A DNA stretch of 33,856 bases from Gluconobacter sp. Gdi (GCF_014132155.1 NZ_BLJQ01000017.1:1-33856), one strand, 5' to 3'. Counted from the stretch's first letter, positions 17,606-26,780 are shown. A program made the numbers and translations. Notes: generated by a model from the sequence alone, not told the origin.

Positions 17606-19252
17606 ATGTCCCCCTGGAAGCAGATATACGATCCAGCCGGAAATATTATAATTTCCAGTCTGGTTGCTTTGATACCGATTGCATTTTTCTTCGTAGCGTT
17701 GCTGGTGCTTCGCATGAAGGGCCATATCGCCTGCACCATCACGGTGGTTCTCACGGCCCTCATAGCCGTACTATTCTACGGAATGCCGATACCCTATCTG
17801 ATCGCGACGGGATTATACGGCTTTCTCTATGGCTTATGGCCTATTGCGTGGATCATACTGGCTGCAGTCTTCCTTTATAAACTTTCGGTCAAAACCGGAT
17901 ACTTCGACATTATTCGCTATTCAATTGTCACAGTTTCCGACGATCAGCGCATTCAAATCCTCCTCGTTTCTTATGGCTTTGGTGCTTTTCTCGAAGGCGC
18001 TGCCGGTTTCGGCGCTCCGGTTGCGATCACGACAGCGCTCCTGGTCGGTCTTGGGGTGCCACCGCTTTATGCGGGTGGACTATGTCTACTCGCTAATGCT
18101 GCGCCTGGCGCGTTCGGGGCAATGGGCATTCCAGTCATCGTCGGAGGTCAGGTTATTGGTGCGGATCCATTGCTGATCTCTCGGCTTGCGATGCCCATGC
18201 TTGCTGCCCTCGCGTTTGCCATCCCTTTCCTTCTGGTGATGATAGTGGATGGGCTGCGCGGGCTAAGAGAGGTCTGGCCGATCACCCTCGTTGCAGCACT
18301 GACATTTACCATTACACAGACCTTGGTGGCTGTTTTTGTAGGACCTGAACTTCCCGACATTGCTGCGGCTTTGGCAACACTCCTGGTCATCCCTCTCTTT
18401 TTGAAGTTTTGGACGCCAGCGAACAGTTTTCGTTTTCCTCAAGAAAGCAAAAATACACCCGTCCCTGGTTCTGAAAAAAATTATAGCAAAAACGAGATTA
18501 TCCGTGCCTGGATGCCATTCGTTATCTTGACTGCACTTGTCGCCCTCTGGAGCATTGCGCCTTTCAAAAACCTCTTCAAACCAGTTGGTCTGCTTGCGTC
18601 CTCTGTCATCACATTTCCCTTTCCTTATCTTCATGATCTGATCATCAAGATGCCGCCGGTCTCGATCGAGCCTTCACCGTTTCACTCGGTATTTAAGCTT
18701 GATCTGATTTCCTCAGTCGGCACGAGCATCATGCTGACTGCGATCCTCTCGACATTCGTGCTACGTGCACGCCCCCGGGATGCGGTAGTGATCTTTCTGC
18801 AGACACTGAACGAACTGAAAATCCCGATCTATTCTATTGGCATGGTCCTCGCCTTTGCTTATCTGGCGAATTATTCCGGTCTTTCCGCGACGCTTGCCCT
18901 CCTGTTCGCCGCAACAGGCCCAGCTTTTACGTTTCTTTCTCCAATCCTTGGATGGCTTGGCGTCTTTCTCACAGGATCTGACACATCCTCGAACGCCCTA
19001 TTCGGAGGATTACAAGCCGCAACAGGTCAGCAGATCCACGTCAGTGGTCCACTTCTCGTTGCTGCCAATGCTGTTGGTGGCTCAGTTGGGAAGATGATCT
19101 CGCCCCAATCGATCGCCGTCGCCTGTGCAGCGGTAGGGATTGTTGGAAAAGAAGGGGAAATGCTCAAATTCACACTGAAATGGAGCATCTTACTCGTCTT
19201 GATGGTCAGTTGCCTGCTTTCAGCAAGAGTCTATTTTATTTCAGAAATCTAA
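17606..19252 (+). CDS. lldP: L-lactate permease (LctP family)
   Basis: 548 residues against 551 for E. coli LldP, with about 12-14 hydrophobic helices. Family landmarks include GAFLEGAAGFGAPVAITTALLVGLG (about 131-155), GGLCLLANAAPGAFGAMGIPV and the C-terminal LTGSDTSSNALFGGLQ...SVGKMISPQSIAVACAA. It imports lactate by proton symport across the inner membrane. AGGAG lies 9 bases before the ATG. It is the third gene of the lldD-porin-lldP cluster. Downstream there is no clear terminator, only T-rich sequence and a transposase relic. Confidence 0.93.
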   Translation: MSPWKQIYDPAGNIIISSLVALIPIAFFFVALLVLRMKGHIACTITVVLTALIAVLFYGMPIPYLIATGLYGFLYGLWPIAWIILAAVFLYKLSVKTGYFDIIRYSIVTVSDDQRIQILLVSYGFGAFLEGAAGFGAPVAITTALLVGLGVPPLYAGGLCLLANAAPGAFGAMGIPVIVGGQVIGADPLLISRLAMPMLAALAFAIPFLLVMIVDGLRGLREVWPITLVAALTFTITQTLVAVFVGPELPDIAAALATLLVIPLFLKFWTPANSFRFPQESKNTPVPGSEKNYSKNEIIRAWMPFVILTALVALWSIAPFKNLFKPVGLLASSVITFPFPYLHDLIIKMPPVSIEPSPFHSVFKLDLISSVGTSIMLTAILSTFVLRARPRDAVVIFLQTLNELKIPIYSIGMVLAFAYLANYSGLSATLALLFAATGPAFTFLSPILGWLGVFLTGSDTSSNALFGGLQAATGQQIHVSGPLLVAANAVGGSVGKMISPQSIAVACAAVGIVGKEGEMLKFTLKWSILLVLMVSCLLSARVYFISEI

Positions 19253-19305
19253 TTTAGTATTTTTTTGAAGATACAGTATAATTGATCGAGCCAAGGATCC
19301 TTGGC

Positions 19306-19400
19306 CCAATCAAGGCTGTTGCGGCGAGATAGATGACTGAGAAGAAGACGCTAGGGCATCTGTCCTAGCGGGTTGCGACCCGCCGCTAGTACCTCAGGAT
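19306..19400 (-). pseudogene. Relic of IS5-family transposase C-terminus
   Basis: Read on the minus strand, this gives RRVATR-stop-DRCPSVFFSVIYLAATALIG, which aligns with the last 30 or so residues of the transposase at 2327-2984 (RRGATRYDRCPTVFFSAICLAATVIF). Two TAG codons replace the expected Trp and Tyr codons, and no other transposase part is present. It fills most of the gap between lldP and the alpha-glucosidase gene and indicates an old insertion largely erased by deletion. A 16-bp perfect palindrome (GCCAAGGATCCTTGGC, 19290-19305) abuts it. Confidence 0.8.
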
Positions 19401-19403
19401 TTA

Positions 19404-21149
19404 TTATACGATAGCAATAATACTCTCCCATGGTTGAATACGGATGGCGTTGCCTTGAATCTGTTTTCTATCCATATTGCTGGCAATGACGCGCTTTACT
19501 GTTTTTCTCTCAGGGAGGGAGAACGTTTTTTCGTCATTAGAGAAGTTCAGAACAATCAGGGCTCTGTTTGTGGAATCTTCCCGGATATAGGCGTAGATCG
19601 GTGAATCATCCGGCGAAATGTCTTGGTAGGTTCCATGGATAAGAACTGGAAACTGCTTCCTGGTGCGGATCATTTTTTTATAAAAAGAAAGTACGGATCT
19701 GGGGTCAGAAGATTCTGTAGAGCAGTTGATTGTACGGAAATTCGGATTAACGAGCATCCAGGGTTTTACCGAAGAAAACCCAGCGTTAGTCCCTTCATTC
19801 CATTGCATGGGTGTGCGGGTATTGTCGCGCGTCGTTGCCGCCAGATTTACAAGCATTTCCCGAGGGGAAATGTGTCCCGACTCAACCTGCAAGCGCCATT
19901 CGTTATGCGCAAATACATCGTCGAACTGATCGATCGATCTGAACGGAAAATTGGTCATTCCAATCTCCTGTCCTTGGTAGATAAATGGTGTCCCGCGCAG
20001 GGAAAGCATCATCGTTGCCAGAAGTTTTGCCGAACGATCTCTGTATTGGGGAAGTTGCGAGCCATACCGTGACACCGAGCGTGAGTAGTCATGGTCTTCC
20101 AGCCAGACAACAGGCCACGTCCCGGGGTGATCGTCAAAACTGTTGTCACGATTGAATGCGCGCAAATCACTTAGATGAAAAGTGCCCTTACGCCACGCAT
20201 CGATATTGTCTTTGATCTGAAAGTCAAAGCGAAATCCGGATGAAAGCTCCTTGTTTCGTGAGTCTGTAATACGAGCATATTCATCGCGGCTCACGCCCCA
20301 GTTTTCTCCCACCGAATACAGTTCTGTATTCTTGAAAACATGCTCGTACATGTCTTTCAGATAGAAACTGAGCCGATCTCCATGATCGGCAAACGTCTTT
20401 CGTGCAGGAATTTCTTCCGCCGTAAGATCGTACAGCTTCTCCGGTTTTGCGATGAAAGTAATCGCATCGAACCGGAAACCATCAACACCTTTGTCGGCCC
20501 AGAACTTCAGGATCGCGTAAAGTTCAGCACGAACTTCAGGATTTTCCCAGTTCAGATCCGGCTGCTGCGCTTCAAACGAGTGCAGATAATACTGGCCTGT
20601 CTTCTGATCCAGTGTCCAGGCCGAACCTCCAAACTGCGTCTGCCAATTCGTGGGCGGCCCACCATTTTTCCCATCGTGCCAGTGATAGAAGTTGCGGTAG
20701 CGATTATCTCTGGATGATCTGCTTTCTACAAACCAGGCATGCTGGTCGCTCGTATGGTTGAAAACCATATCGAGAATGACACGAATTCCCAGTTGCTTAG
20801 CGCGTGCCAGAAAGGCATCGAAATCCTTCATGGTGCCAAAGTCCGGCATGATCTTGCGATAGTCTCGCACGTCATACCCGTTATCGACATTGGGAGAGTC
20901 GAAGCAGGCCGCAACCCAGATTGCGTCAACGCCCAGTTCCGCGAGGTATTCCAGCCTGTCCTTCATCCCGATAAAATCCCCGATGCCGTCAGAATTTCCA
21001 TCCTGAAATGAGCGGGGATAAATCTCGTAGAACACACTGCTCTTCCACCATGGCATACGGGGTTGAGCAGGCGTGGATGCAGATGCTGTCGCCCAGAATC
21101 CAACAGCCAATGGCAATAAGCTTCTGCGGCTCAAATCGATGCCGGTCAT
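19404..21149 (-). CDS. Exported GH13 alpha-glucosidase (oligo-1,6-glucosidase subfamily)
   Basis: 581 residues. The N-terminus has a Tat-like signal, SRRSLLPLAVGF (7-18) with cleavage near 25-29. The GH13 barrel contains DMVFNHTS (region I), QPDLNWENP, GVDGFRFDAITFI with nucleophile Asp228 (region II), VGENW with acid/base Glu282 (region III) and EDHD with Asp354 (region IV). QPDLNWENP places it with exo-acting alpha-glucosidases, oligo-1,6-glucosidases and sucrose isomerases. The residue after the nucleophile is Ala229; in this group Val there goes with alpha-1,6 specificity and Ala/Thr with alpha-1,4 or sucrose activity, so maltose- or sucrose-type substrates are likelier. The sucrose-isomerase RLDRD loop is absent (QIKDN at 311-315). 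AGGAG lies 6 bases before the ATG. A single-gene unit. Confidence 0.92.
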   Translation of the reverse strand: MTGIDLSRRSLLPLAVGFWATASASTPAQPRMPWWKSSVFYEIYPRSFQDGNSDGIGDFIGMKDRLEYLAELGVDAIWVAACFDSPNVDNGYDVRDYRKIMPDFGTMKDFDAFLARAKQLGIRVILDMVFNHTSDQHAWFVESRSSRDNRYRNFYHWHDGKNGGPPTNWQTQFGGSAWTLDQKTGQYYLHSFEAQQPDLNWENPEVRAELYAILKFWADKGVDGFRFDAITFIAKPEKLYDLTAEEIPARKTFADHGDRLSFYLKDMYEHVFKNTELYSVGENWGVSRDEYARITDSRNKELSSGFRFDFQIKDNIDAWRKGTFHLSDLRAFNRDNSFDDHPGTWPVVWLEDHDYSRSVSRYGSQLPQYRDRSAKLLATMMLSLRGTPFIYQGQEIGMTNFPFRSIDQFDDVFAHNEWRLQVESGHISPREMLVNLAATTRDNTRTPMQWNEGTNAGFSSVKPWMLVNPNFRTINCSTESSDPRSVLSFYKKMIRTRKQFPVLIHGTYQDISPDDSPIYAYIREDSTNRALIVLNFSNDEKTFSLPERKTVKRVIASNMDRKQIQGNAIRIQPWESIIAIV

Positions 21150-21231
21150 GGAAGGCTCCTAGGGGAGTGTGAAAAGAAAATGATCCGCTGCCGTCAGAGG
21201 GGCTTGGGCAGCGGATATCATCAGACTGTCT

Positions 21232-22137
21232 TCACCAGACTACGTCGGTTGTTTCGATCCACTTCTGGATGGAGGTGTGCTGAGGCGCCCATCCGAGCAG
21301 CAGCCGTGCATTCACGGCCCGCACCCGACTGTTGGAGCCAATGGCAAAGCGGGCCCAGTCACCCAGTTCAGCAATGGCGTCCTCTGCTGGCCAGCTTTGC
21401 GTCTTGCCCTCAAAGCCAAGCGCCTTGCTGATGGAGGTCGCGATCTCGACGAAAGATGCTTCACCATTCTCTGCGTAAAAGTAAGAGGCTGACGGTGCTT
21501 TTTCCAAAGCCAGTCGATAAAGTTCTGCAAGGTCACGGATATGAACGTTCGACCAGCGGTTCAGCCCCGTTCCAATATAAGCGCCGGCAGCGACTTTCCG
21601 CGACTGGGCGTAAAGTTTGGGAAGCTGATCACTCTTTGCCGGCAGTCCAAGAGATTCCCCGTAGATCATTGTTGGGCAGAAAACGATCGTCCTGATTCCG
21701 TCGCGCACCCCAGCAATCCGGACGATTTCATTGATTTCAACGCGATCCTTACGGATGTCCATCGGGACGAAAGGGGTATCATCCGCGAAGATATCCGGTC
21801 GCTCATAGGCTCCCCGCGCATCATCACCGACGACGCTCGATCCGGATGTGTGGATGAAGGCCTTGCCGCTGCCTTTCAGAGCTTCGAGAAAGGTCTGAAC
21901 AGACGCAAGATGATCAGAGTTGGCCGCATGAATGACAGCGTCTGCCGCTTTGGCCTCTTCCGCTATAAGAGCAGCGTCATCCAGCGATCCCCGAACGGGC
22001 GAAATACCAATCTCCTGCAGAGCCTGTGCCTTGTCGGATTGACGCACGAGACCACGGACTTCATGGCCGAAGTCGGTCAGATAGCGGGCAACGGAACCGC
22101 CAATATAGCCGGTCGCACCCGTAAGAAAGATTTTCAT
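21232..22137 (-). CDS. NAD(P)-dependent epimerase/dehydratase-family reductase
   Basis: 301 residues with an N-terminal Rossmann fold, MKIFLTGATGYIGGSV, giving the GxxGxxG dinucleotide motif at residues 7-13. HTSGSSVVG and a later PTMIYG segment fit an extended/atypical SDR (NmrA/epimerase-like), but the usual YxxxK is not obvious (the matching stretch reads RKDRVEINEIV). The reaction is unknown. GGAG lies about 10 bases before the ATG. It is divergent from the LysR gene at 22246, with 108 bases between, a typical regulator/target pair. Confidence 0.85.
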   Translation of the reverse strand: MKIFLTGATGYIGGSVARYLTDFGHEVRGLVRQSDKAQALQEIGISPVRGSLDDAALIAEEAKAADAVIHAANSDHLASVQTFLEALKGSGKAFIHTSGSSVVGDDARGAYERPDIFADDTPFVPMDIRKDRVEINEIVRIAGVRDGIRTIVFCPTMIYGESLGLPAKSDQLPKLYAQSRKVAAGAYIGTGLNRWSNVHIRDLAELYRLALEKAPSASYFYAENGEASFVEIATSISKALGFEGKTQSWPAEDAIAELGDWARFAIGSNSRVRAVNARLLLGWAPQHTSIQKWIETTDVVW

Positions 22138-22209
22138 GGTTCACTGTCTCCAGAAAGTTTGGATAGCTTCGTGAAACTTGCTCCCTGCAAGACGAATGAA
22201 CTAGAGAAC

Positions 22210-22235
22210 ATGAATTCACAGTCGCTATGAATTCA
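22210..22235. promoter_or_regulatory. Two palindromic TGAATTCA boxes in the reductase/LysR divergent promoter
   Basis: ATGAATTCA occurs at 22210-22218 and 22227-22235; each contains the self-complementary box TGAATTCA, spaced 17 bases centre to centre. Its location just before the LysR start fits an operator for that regulator. Confidence 0.45.
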
Positions 22236-22245
22236 GGGCACAGAT

Positions 22246-23187
22246 ATGTTGAGGGATGTTAACCGGTCGGGCGAAATGGAAGTGTTCGTGGCCGTTGTGG
22301 AGGCCGGATCATTTTCCGAAGCCTCGCGTCGGCTCGACATGTCACCGTCCGCCGTTAGCAAGCTGACGTCACGTCTGGAAGCGCGGCTGGGAACGCGGCT
22401 TCTCAACCGATCGACCAGGTCCATTGAGTTGACGGCAGAAGGGGAGCGCTTCTATCGCGAGAGTCAGTGTATTCTGGAGCAGATGACGGCGCTGGAAGAT
22501 GGTCTTTTGCATGAAATGCCCCGGCCGACGGGAGACGTTCGGGTCAACATGAACCTGCCTTTCGGTCTTCAGTGCGTGCTTGATCTTTTGCCCGGATTCC
22601 TGGCCTGCTATCCGGGAATCCGGCTCGCTGTAGATCTCACGGATCAGGTTGTGGATCTTGTCGAGCATCATGCCGACGTCGCCATTCGCATCGGTCCGAT
22701 GCGGGATTCAGGGCTTCTGCAGCGCAAGCTCATGGAAACGCATTTCGTTACCGTGGCGGCTCCGTCATATCTGGAAAGCCATGGCATTCCTGAAACGGTC
22801 AATGAACTGGAAAAGCATAACTGTCTGACGTTCGCATTCCGACGACAAACGCCGGAATGGAAGTTCCGCGATGAAACCGGACAGCCACGAACCTTCGCCC
22901 CAAAAGGCAATCTCCTTTTGGGAGACGGAGAAAGCATGCGCCGTCTGACGCTCGCAGGCGCCGGGATCGCACAGCTTTCACTGTTTCAGGTTCAGGAAGA
23001 CCTCGCTGCGGGGAAGCTTGTCCCTGTGCTCGAAAGATTTGCCGCGCAGGAGCTACAAACTGTGCACGCCGTCTTTATGGGACCAAATCGTTATATGCCG
23101 CAAAGAGTCCGTGTCTTTATCGACTATCTGGCCGCAAATCTCCGATCCGGACATCACATTGCCAGAGACATGAAAATTGCACGGTAA
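22246..23187 (+). CDS. LysR-type regulator (CrgA/DmlR-like)
   Basis: 313 residues. The helix-turn-helix reads GSFSEASRRLDMSPSAVSKLTSRLEARLGTRLLNRSTRS, followed by a PBP2 effector domain with VDLVEHHADVAIRIGPMRDSGLLQRKL, the signature of the CrgA/DmlR group. An internal ATG at codon 11 is an alternative start. It likely controls the divergent reductase gene. Confidence 0.88.
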   Translation: MLRDVNRSGEMEVFVAVVEAGSFSEASRRLDMSPSAVSKLTSRLEARLGTRLLNRSTRSIELTAEGERFYRESQCILEQMTALEDGLLHEMPRPTGDVRVNMNLPFGLQCVLDLLPGFLACYPGIRLAVDLTDQVVDLVEHHADVAIRIGPMRDSGLLQRKLMETHFVTVAAPSYLESHGIPETVNELEKHNCLTFAFRRQTPEWKFRDETGQPRTFAPKGNLLLGDGESMRRLTLAGAGIAQLSLFQVQEDLAAGKLVPVLERFAAQELQTVHAVFMGPNRYMPQRVRVFIDYLAANLRSGHHIARDMKIAR

Positions 23188-23267
23188 CGTCCGCTAGGCA
23201 TCGGCATAGTTGTCTGACTTGGCGTAACGCCGATCGTCAGGAAAGTTTGGTAATCCGCCGCCTCTGT

Positions 23268-23690
23268 TCAGAAGGCTGGATAAGGAAGATGCCTTTTATC
23301 TCCTGATTGGGCTAAACTCGCATTCACGTTATCAACAATGCCGTTGCCAACCTTTCGGATGACTTCGGACAAGGGCTGATCGGGATGACTGCGGCATTCA
23401 AGCTCCATCCTGATAAAGAAGCTCTGGGTAATCTGCGCCATGAGCATTTCCATATGATCCATACGAAGCGAGGCAAACTCTGTCATATACGGCTTCATTA
23501 TATTCATTGCCGAAATGACTCTGCTTCGCGCTTCCGGCATATTGGGAGATGCTGCGTCCTTGGTCGCGTAGTTCAGATAAGTCAAACATGGGGTGGATGG
23601 TACAAAGATTGTCGTGTCTGATGCTGCTGCTGCTGTGCCCCCAAGTGCAAGCTGTAATACCGCTAAAAACAAACCTCTCAAAATACGCAT
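23268..23690 (-). CDS. Small exported protein with two cysteines, unknown function
   Basis: 140 residues. A signal peptide covers residues 1-23 (GLFLAVLQLALGGTAAAA). The mature part is helical with two cysteines, Cys35 (TPCLTYLNYA) and Cys99 (ELECRSHPDQPLSEVI). The arrangement, a Cys near the N-end followed by helices and a C-P-like acidic stretch before a final helix, recalls small periplasmic HdeA-like or Rap1a/Tai-like folds held by one disulfide, but I do not recognise the family. GGTGAG precedes the ATG. It is isolated between two regulator-linked modules, with no operon partner. Confidence 0.65.
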   Translation of the reverse strand: MRILRGLFLAVLQLALGGTAAAASDTTIFVPSTPCLTYLNYATKDAASPNMPEARSRVISAMNIMKPYMTEFASLRMDHMEMLMAQITQSFFIRMELECRSHPDQPLSEVIRKVGNGIVDNVNASLAQSGDKRHLPYPAF

Positions 23691-23999
23691 TCGATATACT
23701 CACCAAAAAAAACATAAGAGCCTGACCGGCCGCACTATTCTGCGCCGATAATGATCGCTTCTATCTCTCACATGATTTCATCATGCGGTTCCTGAGAGAA
23801 GTAGCATAGTACTCCATTACGATCTAACGTGCCTAGCCGAGCCGCATCCGCTTCTCGAAAGACTGAGAGGTCTTCTTTTTCGGGGGAAAACACAGTCGGG
23901 TAATAGTAAGAATTTTATCGAATTGGTCACAATAACAAAATCGTCTTTTGTCGTTGTCTTCGATCCGGACAAAAGTAAGCAGTTCTGATAAAACTTCTA
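23691..23999. other. Intergenic region with small dyads
   Basis: About 310 bases without a supported gene. It holds nested inverted repeats (CATGAT/ATCATG at 23771-23785 inside TCTCTCA/TGAGAGA) and a weak terminator-like hairpin on the plus strand (AAGAC-6-GTCTT at 23859-23874 followed by CTTTTTC). No gene upstream on the plus strand is close enough to assign the hairpin to. Confidence 0.35.
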
Positions 24000-24848
24000 T
24001 TACGCTCTACAGTCTGCCCAGTCGCGCAAGGTCAGAAGACCTGGATGCTCACGACGGAGACCGGCAATATCAGCATCAAACCCCTCGCGTGCGATCCATT
24101 CGAACATGAGGCGGAAATCCTCGGGTAACCGCGCGCAAAGCAGTGCTGGCATCTTGAAGGACAGTGTAGGGCGCAGACCTGAACGACGGAGGACGGATGA
24201 GGCAGACTGCAAGGTGACAGTGTCGCCCGCCAGTTCAATACTTCGTCCAGAAAATTGCTCGGGCCTTTCGAATGCTTCAGCAGCGAACCACCCGACATCC
24301 TGAATCGAAACAAGTTGCATGGACTGTTTCGGGGCGAGATAGGTTTTCATCATCGAAAGCATTGTCGTGCGGAACACAAAGGTGGAAAAATTTTCCATGA
24401 AAGCCGCTGGCCGAAGAATAGTCGCATTGAGACCGAGTGACACGATATGCTGCTCAATGGCCCACTTACTTTCAAAATGAGGCACCCTACTCTGGCGTTC
24501 TGCTCCGCCGACAGAACACTGCACGAAATGACGGACACCGCTTTCCGCAGCCAACGTCGCCAGTAATTTGCCCTGACGCTCCTCTCCCGACGGCCCGATT
24601 TTCATGGGAGATTGGACGGACAGCACCCCATGGACACCTCGAAGTGCTGCCCGAAGGGACTGCTCGTTATCCAAGTTGCCCTGTCTCAGTTCGACCCCGA
24701 GCTTTGCCAAAGCAGTAGCTTTTGGAGCCTGCGGGTCACGAACCAGTGCTCGAAGCTGCCATGGTCCTGCGCGACGCACCATTTCGTGAATGGTAGCGCC
24801 GCCCTGTTGCCCGGTCGCACCTGTGATCAGGATAATTGGCTTTGACAT
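24000..24848 (-). CDS. NmrA-family NAD(P)-binding protein
   Basis: 282 residues from the ATG at 24848, preferred because GAGGGG lies 6 bases upstream and MSKPIILITGATGQQGG is the natural N-terminus; a further in-frame ATG at 24929 would run into the divergent promoter. The Rossmann motif GATGQQG is at residues 10-16. ALVRDPQAPKATALAKLGVELRQGNLDN and FVQCSVGGAERQSRVPHFESKW are typical of NmrA-like atypical SDRs, which act as NADPH-sensing proteins or quinone/ketone reductases. The substrate is unknown. It is divergent from a LysR gene. Confidence 0.88.
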   Translation of the reverse strand: MSKPIILITGATGQQGGATIHEMVRRAGPWQLRALVRDPQAPKATALAKLGVELRQGNLDNEQSLRAALRGVHGVLSVQSPMKIGPSGEERQGKLLATLAAESGVRHFVQCSVGGAERQSRVPHFESKWAIEQHIVSLGLNATILRPAAFMENFSTFVFRTTMLSMMKTYLAPKQSMQLVSIQDVGWFAAEAFERPEQFSGRSIELAGDTVTLQSASSVLRRSGLRPTLSFKMPALLCARLPEDFRLMFEWIAREGFDADIAGLRREHPGLLTLRDWADCRA

Positions 24849-24946
24849 GGTTGTCCCCTCGTTGAAGGACGACAATATGCCGTTCCGCTTGTGAAGAGCA
24901 GATATCTTATCGTAGACGTTGCGTCCCATTTATGGAACGTTCTGCA

Positions 24947-25861
24947 ATGAACTCTGATGATCTTGGTTGCTTCATACATATTGTAGATTCCTTGAGTCTC
25001 AGTGCCGCTTCTCGCACAACAGGCATCCCAAAATCCTCCCTCAGTCGAGCGCTGCTTCGCCTTGAAGAGGTCATTGGAGCGAAGTTGTTTGAACGCAGCC
25101 CGCAGGCTCTCCGGCTGACGGAGGCAGGACGGATGCTTCTGCCCTATGCGCGTCGGGTTATGGATGATTTAAATGAGGCGAAAGCGGCTCTGGATGGTGT
25201 GACAGGACAGCCACGAGGTATCTTGCGGATCAATGCTGCAATGACTTTTGCGCTTGGCCTTGTCGCTCCAATGCTTCCTGATTTTCTCAAACGTTTTCCC
25301 GAATTGTACGTGCACTTCGATACGGAAAACCGCGTTGTGGATTTTGCTCGGGAGAATGTGGATATAGCCATCCGTATCGGCGCCCTGCCCAGCTCAGACC
25401 TAATTGCGCGCAAACTGGGTCACATCGCGTTATGGCCATGTGCCAGTCCCGCATATCTTGCTCAACGAGGCCCCTTGGATACGCCAGCACATCTGACCAA
25501 TCACGTCCTTCTCGGATGGACTGATCGACCCACGATATGGCGGTTCCAGGACGCGCAGAAACACGAGCATCGCATTCCTGTTCCCGTTGGCTCCGTTGTG
25601 CCTGAGCCCGCCGTATTGCAGGTCTTGCTGGAACACGGTGCTGGAATTGGACGCTTGCCTGATTTTCTCGCTCGACCAGCCATTGAACGTGGAACCTTGG
25701 TCAGAGTCCTTCCAACATTCACAACAGAAACCGTGGAAGCGCATGCTGTCTACGCCGCGCACCGAAGCCTTTCCTCAAAAATCCGCGTTTTCATTGACGC
25801 GCTACGGATGCACCTCTTGCAGCAAACTGAGGCGCAAACAGGTGACGATAAGCCACGGTAG
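24947..25861 (+). CDS. LysR-type regulator (CrgA/DmlR-like)
   Basis: 304 residues from the ATG at 24947 (an ATG at 24932 adds five residues). The helix-turn-helix reads LSLSAASRTTGIPKSSLSRALLRLEEVIGAKLFERSPQALRLTEAGR, and the effector domain has VVDFARENVDIAIRIGALPSSDLIARKLG. Divergent from the NmrA-family gene, about 100 bases away, so probably its regulator. An 8-bp palindrome GAACGTTC (24935-24942) lies directly before this start. Confidence 0.87.
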   Translation: MNSDDLGCFIHIVDSLSLSAASRTTGIPKSSLSRALLRLEEVIGAKLFERSPQALRLTEAGRMLLPYARRVMDDLNEAKAALDGVTGQPRGILRINAAMTFALGLVAPMLPDFLKRFPELYVHFDTENRVVDFARENVDIAIRIGALPSSDLIARKLGHIALWPCASPAYLAQRGPLDTPAHLTNHVLLGWTDRPTIWRFQDAQKHEHRIPVPVGSVVPEPAVLQVLLEHGAGIGRLPDFLARPAIERGTLVRVLPTFTTETVEAHAVYAAHRSLSSKIRVFIDALRMHLLQQTEAQTGDDKPR

Positions 25862-25929
25862 CGAGGCGCGCACTTCTTGATTGAACGTGTCGGGGTTTTA
25901 AGTTCCGGACCATGGGTTATCTGTTAAGA

Positions 25930-26780
25930 GACATTGCCGCTCATGATCCAGAGGACTTTTCCACTGGAGTGTGGAATGCAGCCTCGGCGGATTGTAGAAA
26001 TTTTTGATGATGCGCGTGATATCCTGCTCGACTTCCTGACGTGTGCTCCAGGCCTGTCGTCACAGAAGTTCCGCTTTCAGGGTTTTGAAGAAGCTCTTAG
26101 TTACAGCATTATTTCAGCAGCTTCCCTTTCTGCTCATGGACACGAGAAAGCCATGAGCAAAAAGGGACTGACGGTACGCCTCTGAACAATACTGACTGCC
26201 ACGATCCGCATGATGGATGCTCCCTGGTAGTGTCTGACGCAAGGCAAGAGCGCGTTGTAACGCTGCGGTGGCAAGATCTGCGGTCATACGGACCTCAAGG
26301 TTCCAGCCGATGCCTCTTCGTAAGAAGAGGTCCAGCATCACCGCTAGGTAAACCCAGCCTCCACGTGTCCAGATCTCTGTGATGTCCGCTGTCCATTTCT
26401 TGGTTATGCTGTTGTGGAGAAGTCCTGTCCCAGAAGGCTGGGTTCAATACTGTGCCTGCGCGAACTTGTCGTGGTCACTTTGAAGCGCCGCGTTCGGGCA
26501 ACCCGGATGTCAGTCTCCCGCATCGGCCGTCCCACACGACGATGTCCAGCAGAAAAGCCACAAGTTCTGAGGCCCTCTGACATGCGGGGACGTCCGTAAC
26601 TTCACCTGCTCTGCTCGTGAACGGTGCGGATATGGACCATCAGAGCATCATCCCCTGTTCTGCGGGCACGAACCGGGCGACATCACGCTCTTAAACCTCG
26701 GTCGCTGACACCAAATAGCCGACAGACCCGTTCGCGTGAAAGCGGACCGTGATACCGCGCAATGAACGCAAACCTCACGA
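25930..26780 (-). pseudogene. IS3-family transposase OrfB, degenerate
   Basis: Minus-strand similarity runs from a FIARYHGPLSRERVCRLFGVS segment (near 26770) through WTADITEIWTRGGWVYLAVMLDLFLRRGIGW and IHHADRGSQYCS (first two catalytic Asps) to YNPPRLHSTLQWKSPLDHE near 25950. The third catalytic residue is lost: where D-N-A-x-x-E-S-F is expected the frame reads stop-NNAVTKSFF, so Glu is Lys and a TGA sits just before it. A second TGA replaces a Trp (LL-stop-RQAWSTRQEVEQD), and frameshifts break the middle between about 26400 and 26700. Confidence 0.85.
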
